NCBI GenBank assembly: GCA_016199265.1
Contig: JACQGX010000389.1
Location: forward strand, 1 to 37,763
Source: Chloroflexota bacterium
Lineage (GTDB): Bacteria > Chloroflexota > UBA11872 > UBA12225
Length of the DNA: 37,763 nucleotides
Direction of reading: 5' to 3'
The notes under the pieces were generated by a model. That model saw nothing but the letters and a program-made list of their open reading frames with translations. It was not told the origin of the DNA and did no database searches. Position numbers and translations under genes: made by a program. Positions 1 through 8,132 of this stretch are shown in pieces; the first letter of the stretch is position 1; each line of letters opens with the position of its first letter.

Positions 1-449
1 CACACATGCGCTACGGCCACCACATCGAGACGGGCGCCGTCGGGCTGGTGCACTTCCGCGGCGGCGCACAGGGGCTGATCGAGGTGGGCATCGTCACCCG
101 CGCGCGGCCCGCCTACAGCGCCGTCATCTACGGCACGGAGGGCATCATCGAGACGTCGGGCGACCGGCCCGACAACGGCGAAGCATGGCTGCGGGCGCGG
201 GTAAGGGGCGAGCCGGACTGGATTTACCCGCACGTCGAGCCCAACGACGCGGTTCAGGCGGAGATCGAGGCGCTGATCGACGTGATCGAGCGCGGCGGCA
301 CGCACCCGCTCGACGGGCGCTCGGCGCGCGCCGGGCACGAGATCGTGATGGCGGTCTACGAGTCAGCGCGCCGGCGGGCGCGGATCGACCTACCGTTGGA
401 CGTGAAGGGGCACCCGCTGGAGGCGATGATCGCCGCCGGAGCGGTGTGA
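1..449 (+). CDS. Gfo/Idh/MocA family oxidoreductase, C-terminal part (truncated by window edge)
   Basis: ORF 6..449 reads ETGAVGLVHFRGGAQGLIEVG...GTEGIIETSGD...AVQAEIEALIDVIERGGTHPLDGRSARAGHEIVMAVYESARR, typical of a Gfo/Idh/MocA C-terminal domain. Confidence 0.75.
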   Translation, partial: HMRYGHHIETGAVGLVHFRGGAQGLIEVGIVTRARPAYSAVIYGTEGIIETSGDRPDNGEAWLRARVRGEPDWIYPHVEPNDAVQAEIEALIDVIERGGTHPLDGRSARAGHEIVMAVYESARRRARIDLPLDVKGHPLEAMIAAGAV

Positions 450-525
450 AGCATTTGGCCGCAACGCCTCCCAGTCAGGGCCAGGGGTGGGCTCAGAATG
501 GTGCCTCACTCGCATGATGCAAGGG

Positions 526-548
526 TGGTATCGGCTATACTGATACCA
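526..548. promoter_or_regulatory. Inverted repeat TGGTATC-N9-GATACCA enclosing a -10-like TATACT (536-541)
   Basis: Read directly: TGGTATCGGCTATACTGATACCA, 7-bp perfect arms. Confidence 0.5.
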
Positions 549-556
549 AATGCAAC

Positions 557-832
557 CGACCAGAAGGCTGGCGAGAGCGCACGCTCGTCGCCTTCACGGG
601 CCGCGCCGTCACGCTCCGCTCCTTGGGCCGCATCGACCTTCTGCGGAGCAAGCTGTTCGCGCTGTGCGACCGCGGTATCGACATTGGCGACTGCCTGGCG
701 CTGCAGCCGACTGGCGCTGATCTCGACGAAATCGCCCCCTGGCTCGAGGCGCAGGACGCCAACCCAGATTGGCCGGCGCACGTCCGAGCTACACTCGCCG
801 ATCTGCGAAGGAGACTCGGTTATGGCCTATAA
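557..832 (+). pseudogene. 5'-truncated nucleotidyltransferase (DUF6036/AbiEii-like) remnant
   Basis: Frame reads RPEGWRERTLVAFTGRAVTLRSLGRIDLLRSKLFALCDRGIDIGDCLALQPTGADLDEIAPWLEAQDANPDWPAHVRATLADLRRRLGYGL; resembles the C-terminal half of DUF6036-type nucleotidyltransferases, with no catalytic N-terminus present. Confidence 0.5.
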
Positions 833-1493
833 ACGCGCCGGCGCATCGACGAGTCTCCTGCGTGGAGATCAGCTCACCGCCGCGTTGGCCGGCATCGGCA
901 TGCGCTTCGCGGCCCAGCCGATGGTGAACGCCAACATCGAGGACACGCTCCTCTCCGCGTCGGTCGAAGCGCTCGAGCATGACGATCTGCGCGTCCTGGC
1001 GGTGCTCATGACGTGGCTGCGTGTGCATCATCCTTGGGTGAACGCGGACCGTTTGCTGCGCGCCGTTCGTCCGAAAGAGACCCCTCGTGTGCGTGTGTTC
1101 TGGGCGGCGGTCGGCCACTGGCTGCACAAGGACCGACGACTCGCACGCCTCACTGAGCTGTATCGCGGACCTCGCATCGACCTGCTCTCCGCAGGGACCG
1201 ACTTCCAGATCCGGCGTGCCGGCGAGGATGCGCGGTTCGCGGGTGGGCCGCTGCGCGTGCCGGCCAACGTGCTGCGTGACCGTGAAGCCGACGTGCTCGC
1301 CCCCGCCGAGCTCGCCAAGCACCACCGCACCTACCACCACCGGGTGCTGATGGGACCGACGTACCGAGCCGACATGTGGGCGGTCTTGGACCAGGACCCG
1401 TCGCTACCGGCCGCGGCGCTCGCGCGCCGCGCGTACGGCTCGTTCGCCACCGCCTGGCAGGTGAAGCACGACTGGGAGCTCCTGGCCGCATAG
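822..1493 (+). CDS. Uncharacterised protein, partner of the nucleotidyltransferase remnant (putative TA component)
   Basis: ATG at 822 overlaps the end of the remnant (stop at 832); MAYKRAGASTSLLRGDQLTAALAGIGMRFAAQPMVNANIEDTLLSASVEAL...YGSFATAWQVKHDWELLAA. Start of ORF 498..1493 trimmed. Confidence 0.6.
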   Translation: MAYKRAGASTSLLRGDQLTAALAGIGMRFAAQPMVNANIEDTLLSASVEALEHDDLRVLAVLMTWLRVHHPWVNADRLLRAVRPKETPRVRVFWAAVGHWLHKDRRLARLTELYRGPRIDLLSAGTDFQIRRAGEDARFAGGPLRVPANVLRDREADVLAPAELAKHHRTYHHRVLMGPTYRADMWAVLDQDPSLPAAALARRAYGSFATAWQVKHDWELLAA

Positions 1494-1550
1494 CCAGATG
1501 GCTGAGCTACTGGAGGGCGCCGTGAGGCCCGGCACCGTCGCCAGCCGCTG

Positions 1551-1655
1551 CATTCACTCACCTAAAATGTGAGCGGTGGACCCTCGGTCACATTCTCAAT
1601 TGAGTGAACCGTCTCCCAAACGGCTCCGCCGCTCACATTATCTTTTGAGTTGACA
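1551..1655. promoter_or_regulatory. Three related operator-like sites (TCACATT-N6/7-GAGT): one inverted (1551-1576) and two direct (1586-1610, 1631-1655), the last overlapping TTGACA (1650-1655)
   Basis: Read directly: rc(1551-1575)=GCTCACATTTTAGGTGAGTGAATG; GGTCACATTCTCAATTGAGTGAACC; GCTCACATTATCTTTTGAGTTGACA. Confidence 0.5.
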
Positions 1656-1712
1656 CGGGGCGCCGCAGTGATTTGATCTGGAAACTCTCGTTGCAGTAAT
1701 AGGAGGACAAAC

Positions 1713-2573
1713 ATGGCACAGGGACCGGTGATCGCGTGCACGACGCACTCGTTCGGGGTCGTGCCGCTGGGGGCGGCCCTTCGCATTATCCGAGCGCTGG
1801 ACATCGAGTACGCGGACCTGATCGCGGCCACATACCCGCAGCAACTGGAGCCGTACGCGCTGGCGGCCGACCCTGAAGGGGAGGCCGAACGCATCGGCAA
1901 CATGGCGGCCGGCGCCGGCGTGCAACTCTCCGGCTGTTTCGTGGGGTTCCGGGAGCGCTTCTCGAGCGCCAATTCCGAGCACCGGCGCCGCCTCCCCGAA
2001 TTGTTCGGCGCCATCGGCCGCTTCGCCCGGCGCGGCGGCATCGCCCACGTGCAGACCGGGTTTGGCCCGCCGGACCCGGCGCTGCCGGCAGACGAGCAGC
2101 TCGGCGTTGTGGTCGAGAACGTCCGCGCGGCGCGGGAGGCCGTCGCCGCCGAGGGAGCCGAGCTGATCGTCGAAGCGCAGCGTGGTGCCGCGATCAAGAG
2201 CCCGGACGATACGCGGCGGCTGCTGGGGGCGGTGCCCGGCTTACGCATCAACCACGATCCGGGGCAGTTTGCGTGTATCGGGTTCGCGCAGGAGACGTAC
2301 GAGTCGCTGTACGCGCACACCCCGCACATCCACATGCGGCAGGCGCGACCGGGTGCGCTGCAGGAGAAGCTGGAGCACGGCACGATCGACTTCCGGCGAG
2401 TCGTGCGCGGCCTGCAGGCGGCGGGGTTCGACGGCGTGTACGCCACCGAATACGTGCACTTCGCGCGGTCGGCCGACTGCTCGAGTGTCGACGTCGTGGC
2501 CGAGACGGTGAAGATGCGCGACCTGATCCGCGAGGAGCTGGCGGCGCTCGTCGCCGGCAAACTGGCTACCTGA
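1713..2573 (+). CDS. Sugar phosphate isomerase/epimerase (xylose isomerase-like TIM barrel)
   Basis: Preceded by AGGAGG; ...IEYADLIAATYPQQLEPYAL..INHDPGQFACIG..YAHTPHIHMRQARPG..GFDGVYATEYVHF. Confidence 0.8.
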   Translation: MAQGPVIACTTHSFGVVPLGAALRIIRALDIEYADLIAATYPQQLEPYALAADPEGEAERIGNMAAGAGVQLSGCFVGFRERFSSANSEHRRRLPELFGAIGRFARRGGIAHVQTGFGPPDPALPADEQLGVVVENVRAAREAVAAEGAELIVEAQRGAAIKSPDDTRRLLGAVPGLRINHDPGQFACIGFAQETYESLYAHTPHIHMRQARPGALQEKLEHGTIDFRRVVRGLQAAGFDGVYATEYVHFARSADCSSVDVVAETVKMRDLIREELAALVAGKLAT

Positions 2574-2627
2574 TGGCCGTCGGCTTCCTCAGAGACCCAG
2601 GATCAGCCGCAGCACTCGCTCCACACT

Positions 2628-2954
2628 TCACCACGTCGCGGCGTCGGTAAGGGACTCATCCCACTCCACCCCCTCCTCGAGGTCCAGCCCGTCCGCCGCG
2701 GTGGCGTCCAGTTCGCGGCTCTCCTCGTGGTAGGCGGCCCAGGCCGCGGGCTCAGCGCGCAGGCGCTCGATGGCCTCGTTCACGTGCTGGTAGAACAGCC
2801 GGCGTTCCTCCTGCTCGATCGCCCGCTCGATCACCTCTGTAATGGACAGGTCGTGGGTCGCGGCCAGCCGGCGGGCACGTTCGTACGTCTGAGCATCGAC
2901 GCGCACGCTCCTGGCGCGGCGGGCAGTCGGTGTAGTGATGGCGGTGGTAGCCAT
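2628..2954 (-). CDS. RHH-like antitoxin/DNA-binding protein (orphan)
   Basis: MATTAITTPTARRARSVRVDAQTYERARRLAATHDLSITEVIERAIEQEERRLFYQHVNEAIERLRAEPAAWAAYHEESRELDATAADGLDLEEGVEW; longer ORF trimmed to ATG at 2954. Confidence 0.7.
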   Translation of the reverse strand: MATTAITTPTARRARSVRVDAQTYERARRLAATHDLSITEVIERAIEQEERRLFYQHVNEAIERLRAEPAAWAAYHEESRELDATAADGLDLEEGVEWDESLTDAATW

Positions 2955-3098
2955 GGCACGCCTCCTCTGCGGATGATCCTGCTGACAGGCTAGCAAATGA
3001 CTGCCCAGATGACACCGCTGATGCAGAAGGAAGGAACCGCCGATGAACGCCGATGGCGGAGAGGAGAAGGGAACCGACAGACGGTGTGAGAACGAGAG

Positions 3099-3194
3099 CG
3101 GGGCCTCAGCGTTCATGCGCCCGACGCCACGCGGCGAGATTGGCCCGAAAGTCGGGACCGATCTCGCCACGAGCGACCAGACGCCGGAACACCT
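3099..3194 (-). pseudogene. YhaV toxin C-terminal fragment (partial duplicate of 9542-9636)
   Basis: Near-identical to 9542-9636 (4 substitutions, 1 indel by eye); encodes antisense ..LVARGEIGPDFRANLAAWRRAHER*. Confidence 0.7.
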
Positions 3195-3276
3195 CCCCGC
3201 CCGCGTTTTGTATGACACTTTGCGCATCGTGGCGGCGACCCGCGCCGTCGTAGCACTATCTGGGGGAGGAGAGCGG

Positions 3277-3501
3277 ATGATAGCCTCGACGAAGGCCCTG
3301 ACCGAGGATGAATCAGAGCGGGCCGCCAGCCTACGGCAACTGGAGAGCCATGTCGCCCGCCGCTCCGTTGAGCGGCTGCGGGAGCAGTTCGCCAAGAGTG
3401 GCGATCCACCCAGCCTTGAAGAGATCGAAGACATGCTCGACAAGACGCTTGGCCCGCGACCAATCGGCGAGCTGCTTGATGAGGTGCGAGGGAAGTATTG
3501 A
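3277..3501 (+). CDS. VapB-like antitoxin
   Basis: MIASTKALTEDESERAASLRQLESHVARRSVERLREQFAKSGDPPSLEEIEDMLDKTLGPRPIGELLDEVRGKY, immediately followed by a PIN start; SD GGGGGAGGAGAG upstream of ATG 3277. Confidence 0.6.
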   Translation: MIASTKALTEDESERAASLRQLESHVARRSVERLREQFAKSGDPPSLEEIEDMLDKTLGPRPIGELLDEVRGKY

Positions 3502-3607
3502 TGCGTACCTACTACGTCGAGACCGCGGCGCTGCTGAAGCGGTACCGGCGGGAGCCAGGGTCAGACTAGTCCGGGAACTCTTTACTGACAGGCGGGAAGG
3601 CGATTGA
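3501..3607 (+). pseudogene. VapC-like PIN-domain toxin, frameshifted and truncated
   Basis: MRTYYVETAALLKRYRREPGSD* (stop at 3567-3569), then the other frame continues LVRELFTDRREGD*; consistent with a 1-nt deletion. Confidence 0.65.
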
Positions 3608-3608
3608 C

Positions 3609-4013
3609 ACGCAAGAAACGGTTGCGGGGCGCCAGCCGCTTGCGTCCGCAGCGCACACCGAGTTGCGGGGCGAGGGCGCTTACAAGATCGAATGGGTGAC
3701 CTGCGAACACGACGATGATACCGTTCCCGGGCTCGTGCTGGACCCGTTCGCGGGCACCGGCACCACGCTTGAAGTGGCGGCCAGGCTCGGAAGGCGAGCG
3801 GTGGACATCGATTTGGCACCGGTGACCACCGAGGCCGGGCCATGGGTGCTGAGTGCCTGGTACCGCGATACACAGTGCGAGGCCGAACCGCACGGCGCGG
3901 GCTATCCTGTGTCGCCTTTCACACTCCCGCGCGTCCCCGTCGAGCCCATAGTCCCTGCATCGCCGATGCCGCCTGCAGATCACCACCCCTCGAACGACTC
4001 CATCATCACCTAG
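3609..4013 (+). pseudogene. DNA methyltransferase C-terminal fragment (N4/N6 beta-class-like)
   Basis: ETVAGRQPLASAAHTELRGEGAYKIEWVTCEHDDDTVPGLVLDPFAGTGTTLEVAARLGRRAVDIDLAP: motif I (DPFAGTGTT) near the C-terminus, no TSPPY motif upstream. Confidence 0.65.
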
Positions 4014-5833
4014 ACGAGCGGGCGAATCCTGCCTTGATTCTCTTGCGTCAGCAGGCGTAACTCACCAAGGCGTTTCTTCGCTAGGGCAAACCGATCGTCG
4101 AGGCAATCCTCGATGAGGTCGAGTACTTCCTCACCGCCTCGCAGCAGTGGGATGAGCTTTTGCGTCAGCTGGAGGTCGAGCGCCGCTACTGGGTCCGTGC
4201 CGGCGCCCTGCACGTACTCGAGGATATTCTGGATGGGACCCAGAGTCATCGGCACATCGGATCGTGGCGCCAGCACTTTGCTGACTGCCCACAGAACGTC
4301 CTCTACCGCATCCGGGATCGGCGCAGAGAGCCGACCGATCCTGTCTCCTTCTAGAGCGCCGCTCGCGCGTCTCCTCAACCGGTCAATCGCCTGATCGAGC
4401 AGAAGCCGACACGTGCGGGAGAACCGCGCCCTCGCTGCCGCTTCGTCGTTCTTCGCGCTCGCCGCCATCTCTTCCAGCGGGTTCGTCATCTGGATGATAT
4501 TGGCGCGACGTTTCACGGGAGTGGATAGCATCTTGCGGCTCGGGTCTTCCAAGTAGCTGTTCATCGTGCCGATCACGAAGGCCCCAGGAGGGGGTAGCCA
4601 CTTGCCGCTGGCGGGCACGGACCCATCGGCAACGGTCCCGGGCAGGTCGATGGCGAGTCCGCTCTTCACCGCCGCGAGGAACTTGCCGGCGTACTCGTCC
4701 AGAGACCCAAGGTTGCACTCGTCCAGCAAGACGAAATACACATCATTGTCGGGATCGCCGCGCCGCAGGTCCCTGATGAGAGTGCTCGGGACGTACTGTC
4801 CCGTGAGATCGCGAAAGCCGAGCAGGTCGTGTTCGGCGAACTGATCAGAGATCTCGATCTCCGTCGGCCATACGTGCACGATCCCCTCCAGGGCGTGCCT
4901 AACGCCCTTGATGAACGCCCTGGCGAATTCCGTCTTGCCGGAACCGGACTTACCGACGAGAATGGCGAATCGGTCGGTGCGTACGCTCTCCAGGAGGTTC
5001 GGAATGAGGTCGGGCGCGACCTCCATTTTGGCTTCGTCGCGGACGTGGCGCATGACGGCAGCGATGAGTTCCGTGTCGGTCGGGGGCGGGATTGTCTCCG
5101 CCAACTCTTCTTCCACCTCTACGGCTTCTCCGGGCGCTTCGGTCCTGGCGGCCCGAGGCCGGGGCGGTTCGGTGTCGGGCGGAGGTAGGTGCTTGGTCAA
5201 CGCCGCGATGTCCCACTCGTCGCCCGTGACGATCTCGTCCGGATCAGGGACGGTGCTATCGAAAAGTGCGTCGAAGGCGGCTTCGGTTAGCCCGCGGAGT
5301 TCGTTCCGAAGCGAGGTGACCATCTGCCCCAGGGTCTTGTCCTCGTCGTAGAGGTTGTGGCGGAATACCCAGACGGCGAACTCCCCGATCGGGATCCGCC
5401 GCTCGGGAAGGACGTACTCCTTAAGCACCGTCTCGTAGCCTGGCTTGAGGCGCCACTCGTAGTTCTGGCCCTCCCCTCTGTTCTCGAGGTAGCCCTCCTG
5501 TGCAAGAGGCGTGAGATCCTTGAACCGAGTGAAGATGCTCCCGCGGGGCCAATTGGTCGCCCGCCAAGTTCCCTGGAGCGGCCAGAAGTATGGCTTGTCA
5601 GGGCGCGGCGGGTTGGGCACCTTGAAGTACGCCTCGCAGAGGTCGACAAACGCCGTGGGTGGGATGGCCGTCCACTCGTCACCCGTCTGAATGCCGGCGC
5701 GGATCAATGCAAACAGCCCCGGTATCAGCGCTCCGGCTTTCGGAAGGTCTACTGTCCCAAGCCTCTCCACCGCTGCCAGGACTCGCTCCTGTTTGACCTG
5801 TCTCATTGGCCGTTCACCGAGTGGGGCTCGCAC
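4010..5833 (-). CDS. McrB-like AAA+ ATPase (MoxR/McrB-type)
   Basis: Walker A LVGKSGSGKTEFA, Walker B VYFVLLDECNLGSLDEYAGKFL, FVIGTMNSYLED; start may be the internal Met at ~5806. Confidence 0.75.
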   Translation of the reverse strand: MRAPLGERPMRQVKQERVLAAVERLGTVDLPKAGALIPGLFALIRAGIQTGDEWTAIPPTAFVDLCEAYFKVPNPPRPDKPYFWPLQGTWRATNWPRGSIFTRFKDLTPLAQEGYLENRGEGQNYEWRLKPGYETVLKEYVLPERRIPIGEFAVWVFRHNLYDEDKTLGQMVTSLRNELRGLTEAAFDALFDSTVPDPDEIVTGDEWDIAALTKHLPPPDTEPPRPRAARTEAPGEAVEVEEELAETIPPPTDTELIAAVMRHVRDEAKMEVAPDLIPNLLESVRTDRFAILVGKSGSGKTEFARAFIKGVRHALEGIVHVWPTEIEISDQFAEHDLLGFRDLTGQYVPSTLIRDLRRGDPDNDVYFVLLDECNLGSLDEYAGKFLAAVKSGLAIDLPGTVADGSVPASGKWLPPPGAFVIGTMNSYLEDPSRKMLSTPVKRRANIIQMTNPLEEMAASAKNDEAAARARFSRTCRLLLDQAIDRLRRRASGALEGDRIGRLSAPIPDAVEDVLWAVSKVLAPRSDVPMTLGPIQNILEYVQGAGTDPVAALDLQLTQKLIPLLRGGEEVLDLIEDCLDDRFALAKKRLGELRLLTQENQGRIRPLV

Positions 5834-7398
5834 GCCAGTTCAAGTACGGCGGCGCGCAGTCTGGCAAGACCGGCGTCCGCATCGGCCGCAATCGGTGCAA
5901 TTCCAATCTCCCGTAGCAGGTACACCCCACCTGCAACGTCGGAGTGCTCGCCGAACTTGCCGTTGCTCGGGAACAGCACGCCAGCCCGTTCGAGACCGAA
6001 GCTGTTCAGATACGCCTGGACTTCTTTCAGCCGCTCACCTGTGGGCCGTCCGCCTTCCGCGGAAAACTTGGCGTCGAGGAGGATCACCTTTCCAGAACGA
6101 TTGCGCAGGAGAATGTCGGGTCTGTACCCGTCGGGACGAGAACTGCCATCGCGCCAAGAATGGACCACCCCATGGATGTCGTAGTACAGCTCCCACTCCT
6201 CACCCGTAAAGGACACGCCGTGCTGGGTCCGGTCACGTAGACCATCACCAATTGGCTTGAGGGACAGCGCCGCCGCCACAACATAGCAGCAGTAAGCCTG
6301 GAATATCTCGTCGGGCCGGGCGAGATACTGCCTCGTAAGCTGGGGAGCATCGATTCCAGGGCTGACGTTCGTCAGATACTGTACCCGAAGCCTCCGAAGC
6401 AGCGCATAGCGGTCGTCGACGGCCTCGAGCGGCGTGGGGTCGACAACGTGTATGTCGAACTCTTGTTCGTCCATCCTGGATATGAACGTGCTCGTGCGGA
6501 TGCTGTCGAGACGTTGGCGGGCGGAGCTGAGCGCCAGACACGTCTCGGCGGATGCGAGACCAGAGTTCTCGACGCGTCTGGCATCCGCCCACAGGCGTCT
6601 CAAGAAGGCTGAGAGCCGCCGGTGCTCCGGCGTAGCGATTTCCGATCGGCGGATCGAAACCCGCATCAACGTTGGCGCGAAGCGTCGGTCGCCTATGGTA
6701 ATGGGGCCGTTGGGCGCTTCCTGGACATACTCAGGGTGCCTTGTCAGCAACCGCCTGGTGGCGGGTACATCAATGGGGTAGCCGCTCGGCTGAATACGAG
6801 TAGTTGCCACGGCTTCGAGCTGGGGTTGTTCGTCGATTTGCTGCACGACGTGCTCGATGAGGTCGAGGTTGTCGGCCAGGAAAGTCGCTACTCGAAAGGG
6901 GTCCACGAATCGCCGGGGCCGCCGACGGGCATCGAGGTACCAGAACCTGCCTGCAAGGCGGGGGAGATCGGCGCCTTCGACCGAATGGACGTAGGCACGT
7001 AGCAACCGCAGCGTCTCGACGGCAGAGTCGGTGAGAACATCGAGGCGCGCGAGAAGCGAACGTTCGCGCACCTCGATCCTCCTGATCCCCTGCGCCGGAA
7101 GTTGCGTGGTGGATATGTCAACCGCGGCAAACGCGTGACCGTCGCGCTCGATGGACCGCACCAACTTGCCATCTAGCTCAACCGCCGCGGTCTTGCCGGC
7201 TTCCACGAACACAGTAGTGCGGTCTGACGTCCGGACCATGAGGTGCTCACCCTCACGTACTCGGTGGGTGGCAGTTCCCGCATCGTCGGCGATCATGAAG
7301 GTCGGCATTAGGTACGATGCGGCCGCGGCCGCCAAGGCAGACCAGGATGACTGGCTGGACGCGCCACCCGCAGGCGGCCATTGGGGTCCAGGAGACAC
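5803..7398 (-). CDS. McrC-like DUF2357-family PD-(D/E)XK nuclease
   Basis: RPDILLRNRSGKVILLDAKF (PD..DAK motif), TPEHRRLSAFLRRL, located directly upstream of the AAA+ gene; true start probably downstream of 7398. Confidence 0.7.
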   Translation of the reverse strand: MSPGPQWPPAGGASSQSSWSALAAAAASYLMPTFMIADDAGTATHRVREGEHLMVRTSDRTTVFVEAGKTAAVELDGKLVRSIERDGHAFAAVDISTTQLPAQGIRRIEVRERSLLARLDVLTDSAVETLRLLRAYVHSVEGADLPRLAGRFWYLDARRRPRRFVDPFRVATFLADNLDLIEHVVQQIDEQPQLEAVATTRIQPSGYPIDVPATRRLLTRHPEYVQEAPNGPITIGDRRFAPTLMRVSIRRSEIATPEHRRLSAFLRRLWADARRVENSGLASAETCLALSSARQRLDSIRTSTFISRMDEQEFDIHVVDPTPLEAVDDRYALLRRLRVQYLTNVSPGIDAPQLTRQYLARPDEIFQAYCCYVVAAALSLKPIGDGLRDRTQHGVSFTGEEWELYYDIHGVVHSWRDGSSRPDGYRPDILLRNRSGKVILLDAKFSAEGGRPTGERLKEVQAYLNSFGLERAGVLFPSNGKFGEHSDVAGGVYLLREIGIAPIAADADAGLARLRAAVLELACEPHSVNGQ

Positions 7399-7411
7399 TG
7401 TTCAGACAGCA

Positions 7412-8050
7412 TCACGCCGCGCCTTGCCACTGCAGCGCTCGGAGGGTGACTTCCATGGCTCGATCTTCACCGGCCTCCTTGTACCTCAACGGGAACCGGC
7501 CGATGGGGCTGCAATACCGCTCAACGAACAACCGAAAGTTCGCTGCCTGTTGTACGATCTCACGGTCGTACAACAGGTGCTCCACATGAGAGTTGCTGAC
7601 GAGCACCACGAACTTCTTTCGCGCCCGAGTGAGTGTGACATTGAATCGACGCAGGTCGAAAATGAACGCTTCTTCGGCGGTGACAAAGTCGGGAGCGCTG
7701 ACGCTATTACTGGCGAACACGACATCTCGCTGCTGTCCCTGGAACCTATCGACCGTGTCCACTTGCGGTTCGGGCCGCCGCGGCAAGACGCCGGACGAGA
7801 CGAGCAGATTAGTGATGGTAGACATCTGCGCACGATGTCGCGTGGTGGTGGCCAGTTGCGCACTCCAAAACCGCCGCAGCGGGTCTTCGTCGCTCGCAGC
7901 GTCGCTAGATGGCAAGTGTCTGCGCAGCAAGGCCGCGAGCGCGGAGATGACCTGTGCCTCGAACGTGTTCGAGAGCGTATTTCGGCGCGCGTCGTAGATT
8001 AAGGGCGCACGCCGCGCGACGTGGCCAGTGGTAGATGGATGTCTGGCTTG
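7412..8050 (-). pseudogene. SF1 (DNA2/NAM7-type) helicase, N-terminally truncated
   Basis: Open frame from 8050: ..LIYDARRNTLSNTFEAQVISALAALLRRHL..VDTVDRFQGQQRDVVFASNSVS..FNVTLTRARKKFVVLVSNS; only C-terminal motifs remain, Walker A region absent. Confidence 0.75.
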
Positions 8051-8132
8051 TCATTTGGTCCGGCACGCGCACATGCTACTGCACGCTAGCTCGCGGCGGC
8101 CAACAGCAGTATCATCGTCGGCCGATGCCATA

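Noticed and set aside
3043-3276. N-terminal extension of ORF 3043..3501
   Set aside because: This part is antisense to the YhaV fragment; the antitoxin begins at ATG 3277 with its own SD.
7151-8002. 283-aa plus-strand ORF
   Set aside because: Antisense to the DUF2357 nuclease and helicase remnant, which carry real motifs.
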